A program made the translations under genes and the position numbers. Shown one piece after another: positions 26,898 to 35,003 of a stretch of DNA of 35,096 bases. Within the stretch, counting starts at the first letter, position 1; each line of letters starts with the position of its first letter. This DNA is from Mesorhizobium denitrificans (lineage in GTDB: Bacteria > Pseudomonadota > Alphaproteobacteria > Rhizobiales > Rhizobiaceae): positions 1-35,096 of the forward strand of contig NZ_QURN01000023.1 in the NCBI RefSeq assembly GCF_003403035.1. Reading direction: 5' to 3'. The notes under the pieces were generated by a model that searched no databases, was not told where the DNA came from, and was given only the letters and a program-made list of their open reading frames with translations.

Positions 26898-27051
26898 TTG
26901 CATCCGGTGCGAATGGGGTCGGCGATGGCAATAGAGCAGCGCCATAGGCAGCGGCTTGGCTCGACAATCGGGCGGCGCCTCTCAGGTTTGCCTCGATCGA
27001 GGTGATGTGGCGGCTGACCTGCGGCTAAGGGTCCAGCGACACATTGCTCAT
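26890..27051 (-). pseudogene. Small gene interrupted by an in-frame amber codon
   Basis: On the minus strand an ATG at 27051 follows a very good ribosome site (GGAGGCAGC). The frame reads MSNVSLDP, then TAG (27025-27027), then PQVSRHITSIEANLRGAARL and SSQAAAYGAALLPSPTPFAP to a TGA at 26890-26892. Without the amber it would be a 53-residue soluble protein. The composition looks coding. There is no restart ATG after the stop. I read it as a broken gene, or a sequencing error; recoding is less likely. Family unknown. It overlaps the end of the gluconokinase gene by about 8 bp on the other strand. Confidence 0.4.
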
Positions 27052-27125
27052 GCTGCCTCCGCTTGTACCTCCGTGCAACCAGGAGTATTCCATGTCCAAC
27101 CTACGATCAAAGAGAGTGTAGGACC

Positions 27126-27659
27126 ATGACCAAGACCAACATCACCGCGGCTATTCTTAACGTTGAGAGTGTGGATGCTCAGGCTCTGCTGCAATCCGTT
27201 GCGCGCGGTTGGTCTGGCGCGGGGATAAAGGTGGCTGGCGTGATCGCGAGTAGTCGAGGTCTTGAGGAAATATGCACTGCAGGAACGCTGCGCGACCTCG
27301 CATCCGGCCACGACTTCACCGTGGCGCTCGATGCGGCCCCGGAGGGAAGCTCGTGTCATCTGGACACCGCCGGAATGGAGGCGGCCTGTACCGGGCTGAT
27401 GGATCAAATCCCTACGGCTGAAATCATTGTGCTCAGCAAGTTCGGCAAGCTGGAAGCGATGCAACGAGGTCTTTGGTCCGCGTTCGCGGCGGCGAAAGCT
27501 TCACACAAGGCACTGCTGACTACTGTCTCCGCAAAGCATATGGATGCCTGGACAGCTTTTGCTTCCGACGCAGCTTGGCTCAAGGCGGATAGGCGTGAAA
27601 TTGAGGCGTGGTGGGCGGGCATCAAGCAATCTGCCGCCCCTCAGGGCCACAGACAATAG
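27126..27659 (+). CDS. DUF2478 family protein
   Basis: A 177-residue protein that resembles DUF2478, a P-loop-related family often found near molybdate transport genes. Motifs seen are LQSVARGWSGAGIKVAGVI near the start, LDTAGMEAACTGL, IIVLSKFGKLEAMQRGLW (the FGK-E-G motif) and the tail WTAFASD...EIEAWW. The usual Walker A loop is not evident. ATG 27126 is preferred over 27063 because family-like sequence begins there and TAGGA lies just upstream. No molybdate genes are in the window, so the link is family knowledge only. Confidence 0.75.
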   Translation: MTKTNITAAILNVESVDAQALLQSVARGWSGAGIKVAGVIASSRGLEEICTAGTLRDLASGHDFTVALDAAPEGSSCHLDTAGMEAACTGLMDQIPTAEIIVLSKFGKLEAMQRGLWSAFAAAKASHKALLTTVSAKHMDAWTAFASDAAWLKADRREIEAWWAGIKQSAAPQGHRQ

Positions 27660-27761
27660 CAACGATCGCAACAAGAGTTTGGCCGCGTCTCATTTTGGAA
27701 GCTGGTCGGCTGGGCCAGCATACATGATGTCGGCATCACCCACCCTATCGAAGGTCGGGTG

Positions 27762-28382
27762 TCATGCCGGCTTCAGCGCCTCGTCTGTTGCGACCACGGT
27801 CCAGGCGACGCCATCGATCGGCAAATGGCGCGCAAACGTCCATAGATCCGCCATGGCGGCGATCTCTGTCGGATCCCCGCTTATTACGGTGCCGGTTGCT
27901 GACCGTTCCGCCTGGATGATCTCGGCGCAAAAGAGCACTTCGATCTCAACCAGGTCGACGCCGATCTCGACACGCGCAATTTCGGCGGACCGAATTCCGA
28001 CAAGGGTCAGTTCGAGAGTTTCCCCCCGCTCAGATCGCGCTTTGCAGGTTTCGGAAAATGCCTGGAATACATCCGCGGACAACAGTGTTTGTAAGGTCTT
28101 CGTATCGCATATGGCGTAGGCTCGCAGAACCTCCTCATACGCTCTGCGGGCCCCCTTTAAGAACGCGTGGTATTCGAAGGTAGGATCCAGTACCTGGAGC
28201 TTTGGAAAAGATGGGCCGATCGCATTCGACTCCATTTCGCCTGAGGGATGATGCGCGTTCGTCTTCATGCGTTCCGCTTCACGCTGCCGTGACAGAAGCT
28301 CGGCCATAGTCAGGAACGCCCACCAGAACGAGAGCAGGATGATGGCCGGCAAACTGTTGACGACGTCCGGGGTCTCACTCAT
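27762..28382 (-). CDS. Tim44-like domain membrane-anchored protein
   Basis: A 206-residue protein. One hydrophobic segment at residues about 11-28 (LPAIILLSFWWAFLTMAEL) anchors it. Residues about 70-200 resemble the Tim44-like fold: FLKGARRAYEEVLRAYAICDT, LQTLLSADVFQAFSETCKAR and ADLWTFARHLPIDGVAWTVV. Bacterial Tim44-like proteins are inner-membrane proteins of uncertain job, perhaps in membrane protein assembly or respiratory complex support. The ribosome site GGGAGG lies 5 bp before the ATG. It follows coxA by only 12 bp, so it is almost surely co-transcribed and may help assemble or stabilise that oxidase subunit. Confidence 0.75.
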   Translation of the reverse strand: MSETPDVVNSLPAIILLSFWWAFLTMAELLSRQREAERMKTNAHHPSGEMESNAIGPSFPKLQVLDPTFEYHAFLKGARRAYEEVLRAYAICDTKTLQTLLSADVFQAFSETCKARSERGETLELTLVGIRSAEIARVEIGVDLVEIEVLFCAEIIQAERSATGTVISGDPTEIAAMADLWTFARHLPIDGVAWTVVATDEALKPA

Positions 28383-28394
28383 GGCATCCTCCCA

Positions 28395-29990
28395 TCAGCG
28401 TATTAGTGGCAGCGAACTGAATTGGTGGAAGGGCGGTGGAGAAGAGAGGGTCCATTCAAGCGTCGTGGCGCCTTCACCCCAAGGATTGGCAGGTGCTAGG
28501 CGCTTGCGCGCAAAAGCCTCTGCCACGGCGATGAAGAAGACGACCAGACCAGCCGCCGAAATGTAGGAACCGATCGACGAGACAAAGTTCCAGCCCGCGA
28601 AGGCGTCGGGATAGTCGGCGTACCGGCGCGGCATGCCGGCCATTCCGAGAAAGTGCTGTGGGAAGAAAACCAGATTGACGCCGATGAAGGTGAGCCAGAA
28701 GTGGATGTGACCAAGCGTCTCGTTCATCAGGTAACCGGACATCTTCGGGAACCAATAGTAGAAGCCCGCGAAAATGGCGAAGGCAGCGCCGAGCGACAGC
28801 ACGTAGTGGAAATGCGCGACCACGTAGTAGGTGTCGTGAAGCGTTCGGTCCACGCCCGGATTGGCAAGCACCACGCCGGTCACGCCACCGATGGTGAAGA
28901 GCAGCACGAAGCCTGTCGCCCACAGCATCGGCGTGCGGAAGCTGATAGAGCCGCCCCACATCGTCGCCAGCCAGGAGAAGACTTTAACGCCGGTCGGTAC
29001 CGCTATCACCATGGAGGCGAAAGCGAAATAGCGCTGGCTTTCGACCGATATGCCCGAGGTGTACATGTGATGTGCCCAGACCACGAAGCCGATCGCGCCG
29101 ATCGCCACCATCGCATAGGCCATGCCGAGATAACCGAAGATCGGCTTCTTCGCGAAAGTCGAGATGACGTGGCTGATGATGCCGAAGCCCGGCAGGATCA
29201 TGATGTAGACTTCGGGATGGCCGAAGAACCAGAACAGGTGCTGGTAGAGGACCGGATCACCACCGTCTGCCGGTGAGAAGAAAGTGGTGGAGAAGTTGCG
29301 GTCGGTCAGCAGCATGGTGATCGCTCCGGCCAATACGGGCAGCGACAGCAGCAGCATGAACCCGGTTACGAGCATCGACCAGGCAAACAGCGGCATCTTG
29401 TGCAGCGTCATGCCGGGCGCGCGCATGTTGAAGATGGTGGTGATCAAGTTGATAGCGCCAAGGATCGAGGACGCGCCCGATAGATGGATCGACAGGATGA
29501 CGAGATCGACGGCGGGGCCAGGCTGACCATCAGTCGAATAGGGAGGGTAGAGCGTCCAGCCGCCGCTGTGGCCGTATGAACCTGAAGCGCCGGGAACGAA
29601 CATGGATGATACGAATGTGACCAGCGAAGCCGCCAGCAGCCAGAATGATAAGTTGTTCATCCTCGGAAACGCCATGTCCGGTGCGCCGATCATGATCGGC
29701 ACGAACCAGTTGCCGAAACCGCCGATGAGAGCCGGCATGATCACGAAGAAGATCATTACCAGACCATGAGCGCTGACGATCATGTTGTAGACGTTCGGAT
29801 CTGCGAAGAATTGCAGTCCTGGTTCCTGCAATTCCATGCGCAAGGCGACTGACAACCCGGTGCCGAGTATGGCCGACGCCATGGACAGAATCAAATAGAG
29901 TGTCCCGATATCCTTGTGGTTCGTTGAAAACAGCCAGCGTGCGAAAAAGCCGGGCTTGTGATCTGTTTCGGTGTGGGCGATTTCGGTCAT
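28395..29990 (-). CDS. coxA: Cytochrome c oxidase subunit I (aa3-type, A family)
   Basis: A 531-residue, 12-helix catalytic subunit. Heme a/a3 and CuB ligands are present: [11 protein letters not shown] (low-spin heme His), [20 protein letters not shown] (CuB His, the cross-linked Tyr and the E of the D channel), WAHHMYTSG (CuB His pair) and [12 protein letters not shown] (heme a3/a His pair). The N-terminus [16 protein letters not shown] and C-terminus [11 protein letters not shown] are standard. No subunit II, III, ctaB or ctaG lies alongside. It is probably a second copy that borrows partners, or part of a relocated segment. It runs with the Tim44-like gene downstream. Confidence 0.96.
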   Translation of the reverse strand: MTEIAHTETDHKPGFFARWLFSTNHKDIGTLYLILSMASAILGTGLSVALRMELQEPGLQFFADPNVYNMIVSAHGLVMIFFVIMPALIGGFGNWFVPIMIGAPDMAFPRMNNLSFWLLAASLVTFVSSMFVPGASGSYGHSGGWTLYPPYSTDGQPGPAVDLVILSIHLSGASSILGAINLITTIFNMRAPGMTLHKMPLFAWSMLVTGFMLLLSLPVLAGAITMLLTDRNFSTTFFSPADGGDPVLYQHLFWFFGHPEVYIMILPGFGIISHVISTFAKKPIFGYLGMAYAMVAIGAIGFVVWAHHMYTSGISVESQRYFAFASMVIAVPTGVKVFSWLATMWGGSISFRTPMLWATGFVLLFTIGGVTGVVLANPGVDRTLHDTYYVVAHFHYVLSLGAAFAIFAGFYYWFPKMSGYLMNETLGHIHFWLTFIGVNLVFFPQHFLGMAGMPRRYADYPDAFAGWNFVSSIGSYISAAGLVVFFIAVAEAFARKRLAPANPWGEGATTLEWTLSSPPPFHQFSSLPLIR

Positions 29991-30087
29991 CGCTGTTGGC
30001 CTTTCGGTAGGGCAACGCGATGGTTTCGGGGCGGGCGGCGCGACGTGATCGCCGCATTCGGGAACCAGGCGTTGCCTGTATGTTGAA

Positions 30088-30735
30088 TCAATCCGTCACG
30101 ATCACGTCCATTCCGATGTCGTGAGGCTGCGGATAAATGGATGGAAGTCGGCTTTGTGTGTAGCCGACCCCGACGATCAGCGGTTTTCTGGCCATGATCG
30201 CAAGTGTGCGGTCGAAATAGCCGCCGCCATAGCCCAGCCGATAGCGAGCGTCATCGAAGCCGACCACGGGGGCGATGACCACGTCGGGCAGCACCGCCGG
30301 ACCGCGCGAAGGAACCAGCATATTCCAGATGCCGCGTTCCAGAGGATCACCCGGCGACCAGATCCGGTATTCGAGCGGCCATCCCTTCTGGATGACGACG
30401 GGTAGTGCGATGCGTCCACCACGCTCGATGATCTTTATTCCCCAATTGCGGAGGTCGGGCTCGCCGCGGAACGGCCAGTAAGTTCCGACCGTGCGGCCGC
30501 TTGGCCTACCGATGACCGTGTCGAGCCGACCGGCAATACGCACGGATTTTGCCTGGCGCTCGTCGGCATCCAGAGCAAGACGTTCATCAATGAGCCGTTT
30601 GCGTTCTGCGATCCGCCAGCGGGAAACGTCCCTCCAACTATCCGAGGGAGACGCAACCGTGCGGAAGTCCGCGGCCAGTTCATGCATGAAGCAGGGTGGC
30701 GACGCGTATTCCGACGTCTCGAGTTTGTCAGCCAT
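30088..30735 (-). CDS. 5-formyltetrahydrofolate cyclo-ligase family protein
   Basis: Using the ATG at 30735 gives 215 residues; a frame open to 30852 would overlap the divergent LysR start and adds unrelated sequence. Residues about 45-70 carry the basic [20 protein letters not shown] start of the family. The nucleotide-binding region is [15 protein letters not shown], preceded by [17 protein letters not shown]. The N-terminus [17 protein letters not shown] is characteristic of a longer subgroup. Family members convert 5-formyl-THF to 5,10-methenyl-THF with ATP; this subgroup may have another one-carbon or unknown substrate. Expression may be under the divergent LysR regulator. Confidence 0.85.
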   Translation of the reverse strand: MADKLETSEYASPPCFMHELAADFRTVASPSDSWRDVSRWRIAERKRLIDERLALDADERQAKSVRIAGRLDTVIGRPSGRTVGTYWPFRGEPDLRNWGIKIIERGGRIALPVVIQKGWPLEYRIWSPGDPLERGIWNMLVPSRGPAVLPDVVIAPVVGFDDARYRLGYGGGYFDRTLAIMARKPLIVGVGYTQSRLPSIYPQPHDIGMDVIVTD

Positions 30736-30813
30736 TGCGGGGTCCAATGTGTAACTTTTGACAGAGTGGACATCGCGAAAGCAGAAGGCAAACGGAATTA
30801 AATGCTCTATCAA

Positions 30814-30828
30814 TGCAAAATAATTGCA
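30814..30828. promoter_or_regulatory. Candidate LysR-type binding dyad
   Basis: TGCAAAATAATTGCA is a perfect TGCAA-N5-TTGCA dyad lying immediately before the regulator's ribosome site, in the 109-bp gap between the divergent genes. LysR proteins bind such A/T-centred dyads and usually regulate themselves and the divergent gene. Confidence 0.6.
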
Positions 30829-30844
30829 CTGAAGGAGATAACTC

Positions 30845-31687
30845 ATGGACATCGATCGGGCGAAAACGTTTCTTGAGATCGTTCACACCGGCAGCTTCCT
30901 GAAAGCCGCCGACCGCCTTCATGTGACCCAGACGACGGTAAGCGCGCGAATTCGGACGCTGGAGGAGGGGCTCGGACGGCAGTTGTTCATACGCACGCGC
31001 AACGGTGCCGCCCTGACACCCGCAGGTCGCGAGTTCGAGCGTTTCGCACAATCCTTCGTGCAGATATGGGAACGCGCACGCCAGCAGCTCACGGTTCCGT
31101 CGGGGCGGACGAGCGTCGTTGCACTGGGTGGTGAGCTCAGTCTTTGGAACCCGCTCTTGCTCGACTGGCTGGTGTGGATGAAGAAAGAACTGCCGCGGAT
31201 CGCAATTCACGCCCATGTCGGGGTGCCCGATCAGTTGCTCGAACAATTGCGGACCGGTGTGCTCGACATCGCTGTTCTCTATGCCCCCAAACTTTTGCCT
31301 GGCTTCAAGGTCGAACTGGTCGAGGAGGAGCAGCTCATTCTGGTACGGACGCCGGCCCACGATGATGAGCCGGTAGACTACGTTCATGTCGATTGGGGTC
31401 CCCAGTTTGCGGCGCTGGGGGGCGTAGGGTCAGCTGCGTTCGGGGAACCCGGACTGTTTGTCGGTCTCGGTCCGCTTGGCCTCAATTACATTCTGAGGGC
31501 CGGCGGCATGGGGTATTTTCGTCGCGGTGTAGCAGCACCGCATATCGAGGCTGGCGAACTGGAACTGGTCGATGGCGCACCGGTATTCACCTATCCGGCC
31601 TATGCCGTCTATCCCGAGTCAGCGGAGGGCCGAGACGATGTGCAGGAAACATTGCGCGGGCTGAAGCAGGTAGTAGCGGCTCCGTGA
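30845..31687 (+). CDS. LysR-family transcriptional regulator
   Basis: A 280-residue regulator with an intact N-terminal winged HTH (MDIDRAKTFLEIVHTGSF, then AADRLHVTQTTVSARIRTLE and LFIRTRNGAALTPAG). The substrate-binding domain starts near residue 90 (VVALGGELSLWNPLLLDWLV, VLDIAVLYAPKLLPGF). The effector domain is somewhat short of the usual 300 residues. An excellent ribosome site, GAAGGAGATAACTC, precedes the ATG. It diverges from the cyclo-ligase family gene, which is its most likely target; the effector is unknown. Confidence 0.93.
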   Translation: MDIDRAKTFLEIVHTGSFLKAADRLHVTQTTVSARIRTLEEGLGRQLFIRTRNGAALTPAGREFERFAQSFVQIWERARQQLTVPSGRTSVVALGGELSLWNPLLLDWLVWMKKELPRIAIHAHVGVPDQLLEQLRTGVLDIAVLYAPKLLPGFKVELVEEEQLILVRTPAHDDEPVDYVHVDWGPQFAALGGVGSAAFGEPGLFVGLGPLGLNYILRAGGMGYFRRGVAAPHIEAGELELVDGAPVFTYPAYAVYPESAEGRDDVQETLRGLKQVVAAP

Positions 31688-31780
31688 GTTCCAATCACAC
31701 GATGCGGAGCCTGTTCACAAATTCGTGACGGCATCCCGACGTAGCGAATACGAGGTTCAGCCGCGCAAGCTCCAATCGCC

Positions 31781-31918
31781 TCAGACGAAGACCATGATAA
31801 CGACGCCGCCGATAATCACGAGAATCAAGCCCGCGAACAACATTGGCAGCAGCGAGCTGGATTTGTCATCCTTGGCGCTCGCATCCTTGCTCGACGATAC
31901 TATTGGCTTGGCACTCAT
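31781..31918 (-). CDS. Small single-pass membrane protein (45 residues)
   Basis: A 46-codon frame reads MSAKPIVSSSKDASAKDDKS, then SSLLPMLFAGLILVIIGGVV and IMVFV. The first half is charged and Ser-rich, the second a clean transmembrane helix reaching the C-terminus. AGGA lies about 9 bp before the ATG. It diverges from the ECF sigma factor gene with 150 bp between starts. I do not recognise the family. Proximity suggests, but does not prove, a role in the envelope-stress module. Outside this gene the 31688-32068 gap holds only the sigma promoter. Confidence 0.6.
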   Translation of the reverse strand: MSAKPIVSSSKDASAKDDKSSSLLPMLFAGLILVIIGGVVIMVFV

Positions 31919-32022
31919 GGCACGAAGTCCTTTATTGTCTCAGGCACGTCACTAGCCCCGATTCAGATGTCGGTCTTTGCGATTTCGCAACCTATTCTTC
32001 CTGAGTGATCAGGTTACGAGCG

Positions 32023-32051
32023 GGAACCTTTTCTTGCAAGCAGCATCCAAT
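32023..32051 (+). promoter_or_regulatory. ECF-type promoter upstream of the sigma factor gene
   Basis: GGAACCT at 32023-32029 and TCCAAT at 32046-32051 are 16 bp apart. The layout resembles the GGAAC -35 recognised by ECF sigma factors. A near-identical pair occurs at 32770-32799, downstream of the same gene. The start codon lies only 17 bp beyond, so the leader would be very short. Confidence 0.65.
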
Positions 32052-32068
32052 GAGGACAGGGAGTTGCT

Positions 32069-32761
32069 ATGTCTACCAACGAAGCCAGGATTTTTGAGGA
32101 GAGGCCATCCGACGACTGGGCGTTGGTGACAAGAGCACTCGCGCACGACAAAGACGCATTTCAATTGATCATGAGACGCAACAATCAGCGGCTTTATCGG
32201 GTAGCGCGGACAATCGTCGGCGACGACGTGGAAGCCGAAGATATTGTGCAGGAGACGTATGTTCGCGCGTTCAAGAACCTTGGCGGTTTTCGAGGCGCCT
32301 CGAGCCTTTCGACATGGCTTTGCCGAATCGCCATCAATGAAGCGCGCGGCAGGCTGCGCAAGCGCCGGCGTGCCGCCGCGAGCGGTTTCGTGCAGGCGAC
32401 AACGGCGCAAGCCGAGGTCATTCCGTTTCCCTCGAATTCAGACGGCGGCGATCCCGAACGAGCCATGGCGCAACGACAAATCCTGAAACTGGTCGAGCAG
32501 GCGACAGACAATCTTCCCGAAAATTTCCGGGCAGTGTTTGTTGCCAGGGTGATTGAAGGCATGAGTGCCGAGGAGACGGCCGCGTTGCTCGACGTGCCAC
32601 CGCAGACAGTAAAAACACGTCTGCACCGGGCCAGAGCACTTCTTCGCAAGGAGCTTGACGCAAAGATCGGGCCGATCCTGCTCGATGCGTTCCCCTTCGC
32701 CGGTCGCCGCTGCGACCGTCTGACGGCAGCCGTTCTCAAGCGACTGGGTTTCGACGAGTGA
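32069..32761 (+). CDS. ECF-type RNA polymerase sigma factor
   Basis: A 230-residue sigma-70 family factor of the ECF group. Region 2 spans residues about 25-95 (AFQLIMRRNNQRLYRVARTI, AEDIVQETYVRAFKNLGGFRG, STWLCRIAINEARGRLRKRR). Region 4 spans about 145-200 (LPENFRAVFVARVIEGMSAE, then ETAALLDVPPQTVKTRLHRA). A C-terminal extension (DAFPFAGRRCDRLTAAVLKR) of about 30 residues is present, which is longer than minimal ECF factors and is seen in the RpoE-like group of Rhizobiales. No anti-sigma gene lies next to it. It is flanked by two matching GGAAC promoters, so it probably activates itself and the DUF4142/cupredoxin pair. Confidence 0.94.
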   Translation: MSTNEARIFEERPSDDWALVTRALAHDKDAFQLIMRRNNQRLYRVARTIVGDDVEAEDIVQETYVRAFKNLGGFRGASSLSTWLCRIAINEARGRLRKRRRAAASGFVQATTAQAEVIPFPSNSDGGDPERAMAQRQILKLVEQATDNLPENFRAVFVARVIEGMSAEETAALLDVPPQTVKTRLHRARALLRKELDAKIGPILLDAFPFAGRRCDRLTAAVLKRLGFDE

Positions 32762-32769
32762 TTTTTTCG

Positions 32770-32799
32770 GGAACCTCTTCCCCTCCGGCGACATCCAAT
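32770..32799 (+). promoter_or_regulatory. ECF-type promoter upstream of the DUF4142 gene
   Basis: GGAACCT at 32770-32776 and TCCAAT at 32794-32799, spaced 17 bp, match the elements in front of the sigma gene almost exactly. The DUF4142 start is about 50 bp downstream. The match links the pair of genes to the sigma factor's regulon. Confidence 0.65.
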
Positions 32800-32848
32800 C
32801 GGTGTCACTGAAACCGGTCCCGGCACCATCGCCGGAGAGGAGAATTCC

Positions 32849-33373
32849 ATGCTCGCAAAACCGCTGGCCGTGCTGGCCGCCCTTTGTTTCTTCGGATCCG
32901 CTACGCTGGTCCGTGCCCACGACAATCCCACCGATCCGCAGATCGCGCATATCGCCTACACTGCGGGCGTGATCGACATCGAAGCCGCGAAGCTCGCGGT
33001 CGAAAAGTCAAAAACCCCGGCGGTTGTCGATTTCGCCAATGGCATGATCCGGGATCATGAGGCGGTCAACGTCCAGGCGCTGGACCTCGTAAAGAAGCTG
33101 AACGTTACACCAGAAGACAACGACACCAGCAAGTCACTCACCGCGGCGGCAGCGACAAAGCGCAGTGAACTCTCGGGTCTCGATGGCGAAGCATTCGACA
33201 AAGCCTACATCGAAAACGAGGTTGCCTATCACAAGCAGGTCAACGGCGCACTTGAGACGCTGCTAATCCCATCTGCCCAGAACGCCGAACTGAAAGATCT
33301 GCTGGAAACCGGATTGAAGCTGTTCCAGGGCCATCAGGCCCATGCCGAGCATGTCGCCGCCGAGCTCAAATAG
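32849..33373 (+). CDS. Exported DUF4142 protein
   Basis: A 174-residue periplasmic protein with a signal peptide (MLAKPLAVLAALCFFGSATL, cut near VRA before HDNPTD). The mature part is the ferritin-like helical DUF4142 fold: DIEAAKLAVEKSKTPAVVDF, FANGMIRDHEAVN, then KRSELSGLDGEAFDKAYIEN and EVAYHKQVNGALE, with GHQAHAEHVAAEL at the end. Conserved His and Glu residues on facing helices could bind metal, though the function of the family is not established. GGAGAGGAG lies before the ATG. It is followed by a cupredoxin gene 10 bp away, so they form an operon led by the ECF promoter at 32770. Confidence 0.86.
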   Translation: MLAKPLAVLAALCFFGSATLVRAHDNPTDPQIAHIAYTAGVIDIEAAKLAVEKSKTPAVVDFANGMIRDHEAVNVQALDLVKKLNVTPEDNDTSKSLTAAAATKRSELSGLDGEAFDKAYIENEVAYHKQVNGALETLLIPSAQNAELKDLLETGLKLFQGHQAHAEHVAAELK

Positions 33374-33383
33374 GACGACGGCG

Positions 33384-33701
33384 ATGGCTTTCACGCGGAG
33401 CTTTGCCGCTTCTTTCGCATTGGTCTTTTGCGTCGCCACACAGGCGCAGGCGGAAACGATCCAGGTCGTCATCGACAAGCTTGTGTTTTCGCCAGCCTCA
33501 ATCACGGCGAAGGTCGGCGACACGATTGAGTGGGTCAACAAGGACGCATTTGCCCACACCGCTACCGTAAAGGGAAGCTGGGAGGTGATGATCCCGCCGA
33601 AAAAGACGGTAGCGCAACAGCTGGACAAGGTAGAGACAGTGGATTTCTACTGCCGGTTCCACCCGAACATGAAGGGTAGCCTAATAGTCAAAGCGGACTA
33701 G
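33384..33701 (+). CDS. Exported cupredoxin (amicyanin/plastocyanin-like blue copper protein)
   Basis: A 105-residue protein with a signal peptide cut near residue 23 (TQAQA before ETIQV). The type I copper ligands are all visible: His58 in AFAHTATV, Cys90 and His93 in FYCRFHPNM, and Met96. The fold matches a small periplasmic single-domain copper protein that carries electrons or stores copper. It lies 10 bp after the DUF4142 gene in the sigma-controlled pair. A stem-loop follows the stop. Confidence 0.9.
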   Translation: MAFTRSFAASFALVFCVATQAQAETIQVVIDKLVFSPASITAKVGDTIEWVNKDAFAHTATVKGSWEVMIPPKKTVAQQLDKVETVDFYCRFHPNMKGSLIVKAD

Positions 33702-33719
33702 AGTGCCATCCCGATACTC

Positions 33720-33747
33720 GCCGCTGGTTCGGATTCCGACCGGCGGC
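33720..33747 (+). terminator. Stem-loop after the cupredoxin gene
   Basis: A GC-rich stem of about 12 bp (GCCGCTGGTTCGG / CCGACCGGCGGC, with one bulge and one wobble pair) begins about 19 bp after the stop. No T-run follows. It probably ends or stabilises the DUF4142-cupredoxin transcript. Confidence 0.4.
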
Positions 33748-33924
33748 GGGTTGCAAAGTGCAGCAAATCGCAAGTTTTCGGCAGGCGCCAAATGGCGTGA
33801 TGAGTGCGGAATTGGAGGTTGAGCCGGTTAGCTTTATGCGGCTTGAACGGCGTGTAATAATCTTCGAGAACGCTCGTTGTCGTGTCATAAGATGCGATGG
33901 CGGCGTTGAAGAGTTTGAAAGCAG

Positions 33925-34983
33925 ATGGTGCTCGATTCGACTGAAATCCTTGAACCTCGTTTGACTTCACTTTCTCATGGGGGCGGATGCGGCTGCAAGA
34001 TCGCGCCGGGTGTCCTTGAAACCATTCTGCGCACGACGATGGCGCTGCCGGTGCCTCCGGAACTGCTGGTCGGAGCGGAAACGTCAGATGACGCCGCCGT
34101 CTACCGACTCAACGACCGGCAGGCAGTTGTCGCTACCACCGACTTCTTCATGCCGATTGTCGACGATCCTCGTGATTTCGGTCGCATCGCCGCTACCAAC
34201 GCCATCAGCGATGTCTATGCGATGGGCGCGACACCGCTTTTCGCTTTGGCGATCGTAGGCATGCCGATCAATCGCATATCGACCGGGACAATCGGTCAGA
34301 TTCTGGACGGCGGCGCAGAGGCCTGCAAGGCGGCCGGTATCCCGATCGCCGGCGGCCACACCATTGATTCCGTCGAGGCGATTTACGGGCTGGTCGGTAT
34401 CGGACTGGTGGATCCCTCCGACCTGAAGCGCAATTCCGGCGCGCGCGTGGGCGACCGGTTGATTCTCGGCAAGCCGCTTGGCGTTGGGATCTATTCGGCT
34501 GCTCTGAAGAAGGGCGCACTGTCGCCCGATGACTATGACGAGATGATCGCTACGACAACACGTCTCAACACGCCGGGACCAGAACTCGCCCGCCTCCCCG
34601 GCGTCCATGCGATGACCGACGTGACCGGCTTCGGCCTGGCCGGCCATGCGCTGGAGATGGCGCGCGGCTCGGGCTGTGCCATCCGTGTCGACCTGGCGTC
34701 GCTGCCGACGCTTGCCAAAGCGAGGAAGCTGATCGGCGAAGGCTATGTCACCGGCGCTTCGGCGCGAAACTGGGCGAGCTACGGCGAACGCGTTTCGCTC
34801 GGAAGCGCGCAAGCAAGTGATCAGGCACTGCTGACCGACCCCCAGACCAGCGGCGGCCTGTTGGTCGCCTGTGCCCCGGACAGCACTGAGGCCGTGCTCA
34901 ACTGCTTCCGTCGCCATGGCTTTGCAGAGGCGGCTATTGTCGGAACGGCAATCGAAGGCGACGGCACACTGGAAATCATGTGA
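33925..34983 (+). CDS. selD: Selenide, water dikinase (selenophosphate synthase)
   Basis: A 352-residue enzyme that makes selenophosphate from selenide and ATP, the selenium donor for selenocysteine and 2-selenouridine. The N-terminus SHGGGCGCKIAPGVLETIL contains the active-site Cys22 (E. coli Cys17 equivalent, a Cys and not a Sec form) and Lys25. ATP and metal motifs follow: ETSDDAAVYRL, TTDFFMPIVDDPRDFGRIAA, TNAISDVYAMG, IAGGHTID, MTDVTGFGLAGHALEM and LTDPQTSGGLLVA. The length is normal (about 350). The ATG at 33925 has only a weak upstream ribosome site. No sel, fdh or mnmH genes are visible, so its partner pathway must lie outside. Probable IS DNA follows its stop by about 20 bp. Confidence 0.95.
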   Translation: MVLDSTEILEPRLTSLSHGGGCGCKIAPGVLETILRTTMALPVPPELLVGAETSDDAAVYRLNDRQAVVATTDFFMPIVDDPRDFGRIAATNAISDVYAMGATPLFALAIVGMPINRISTGTIGQILDGGAEACKAAGIPIAGGHTIDSVEAIYGLVGIGLVDPSDLKRNSGARVGDRLILGKPLGVGIYSAALKKGALSPDDYDEMIATTTRLNTPGPELARLPGVHAMTDVTGFGLAGHALEMARGSGCAIRVDLASLPTLAKARKLIGEGYVTGASARNWASYGERVSLGSAQASDQALLTDPQTSGGLLVACAPDSTEAVLNCFRRHGFAEAAIVGTAIEGDGTLEIM

Positions 34984-35003
34984 CGATGGCGGAAGGGAAT
35001 GGG

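Noticed and set aside
27025-27027. The amber codon as a pyrrolysine or other recoding site
   Set aside because: Pyrrolysine use is not expected in this lineage, selD concerns UGA and not UAG, and no downstream signal was seen; decay or error is simpler.
28653-29276. A 207-codon plus-strand frame opposite coxA
   Set aside because: It is antisense to highly conserved oxidase sequence; its charged His/Asp/Arg text follows from the complementary codons.
30736-30852. Longer N-terminus of the cyclo-ligase family protein
   Set aside because: It would overlap the divergent LysR start and adds sequence unlike the family.
33698-33970. Minus-strand 90-codon frame between the cupredoxin and selD genes
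   Set aside because: It overlaps both neighbours, has no clear ribosome site and no recognised family; also checked for a tRNA-Sec and none was seen.
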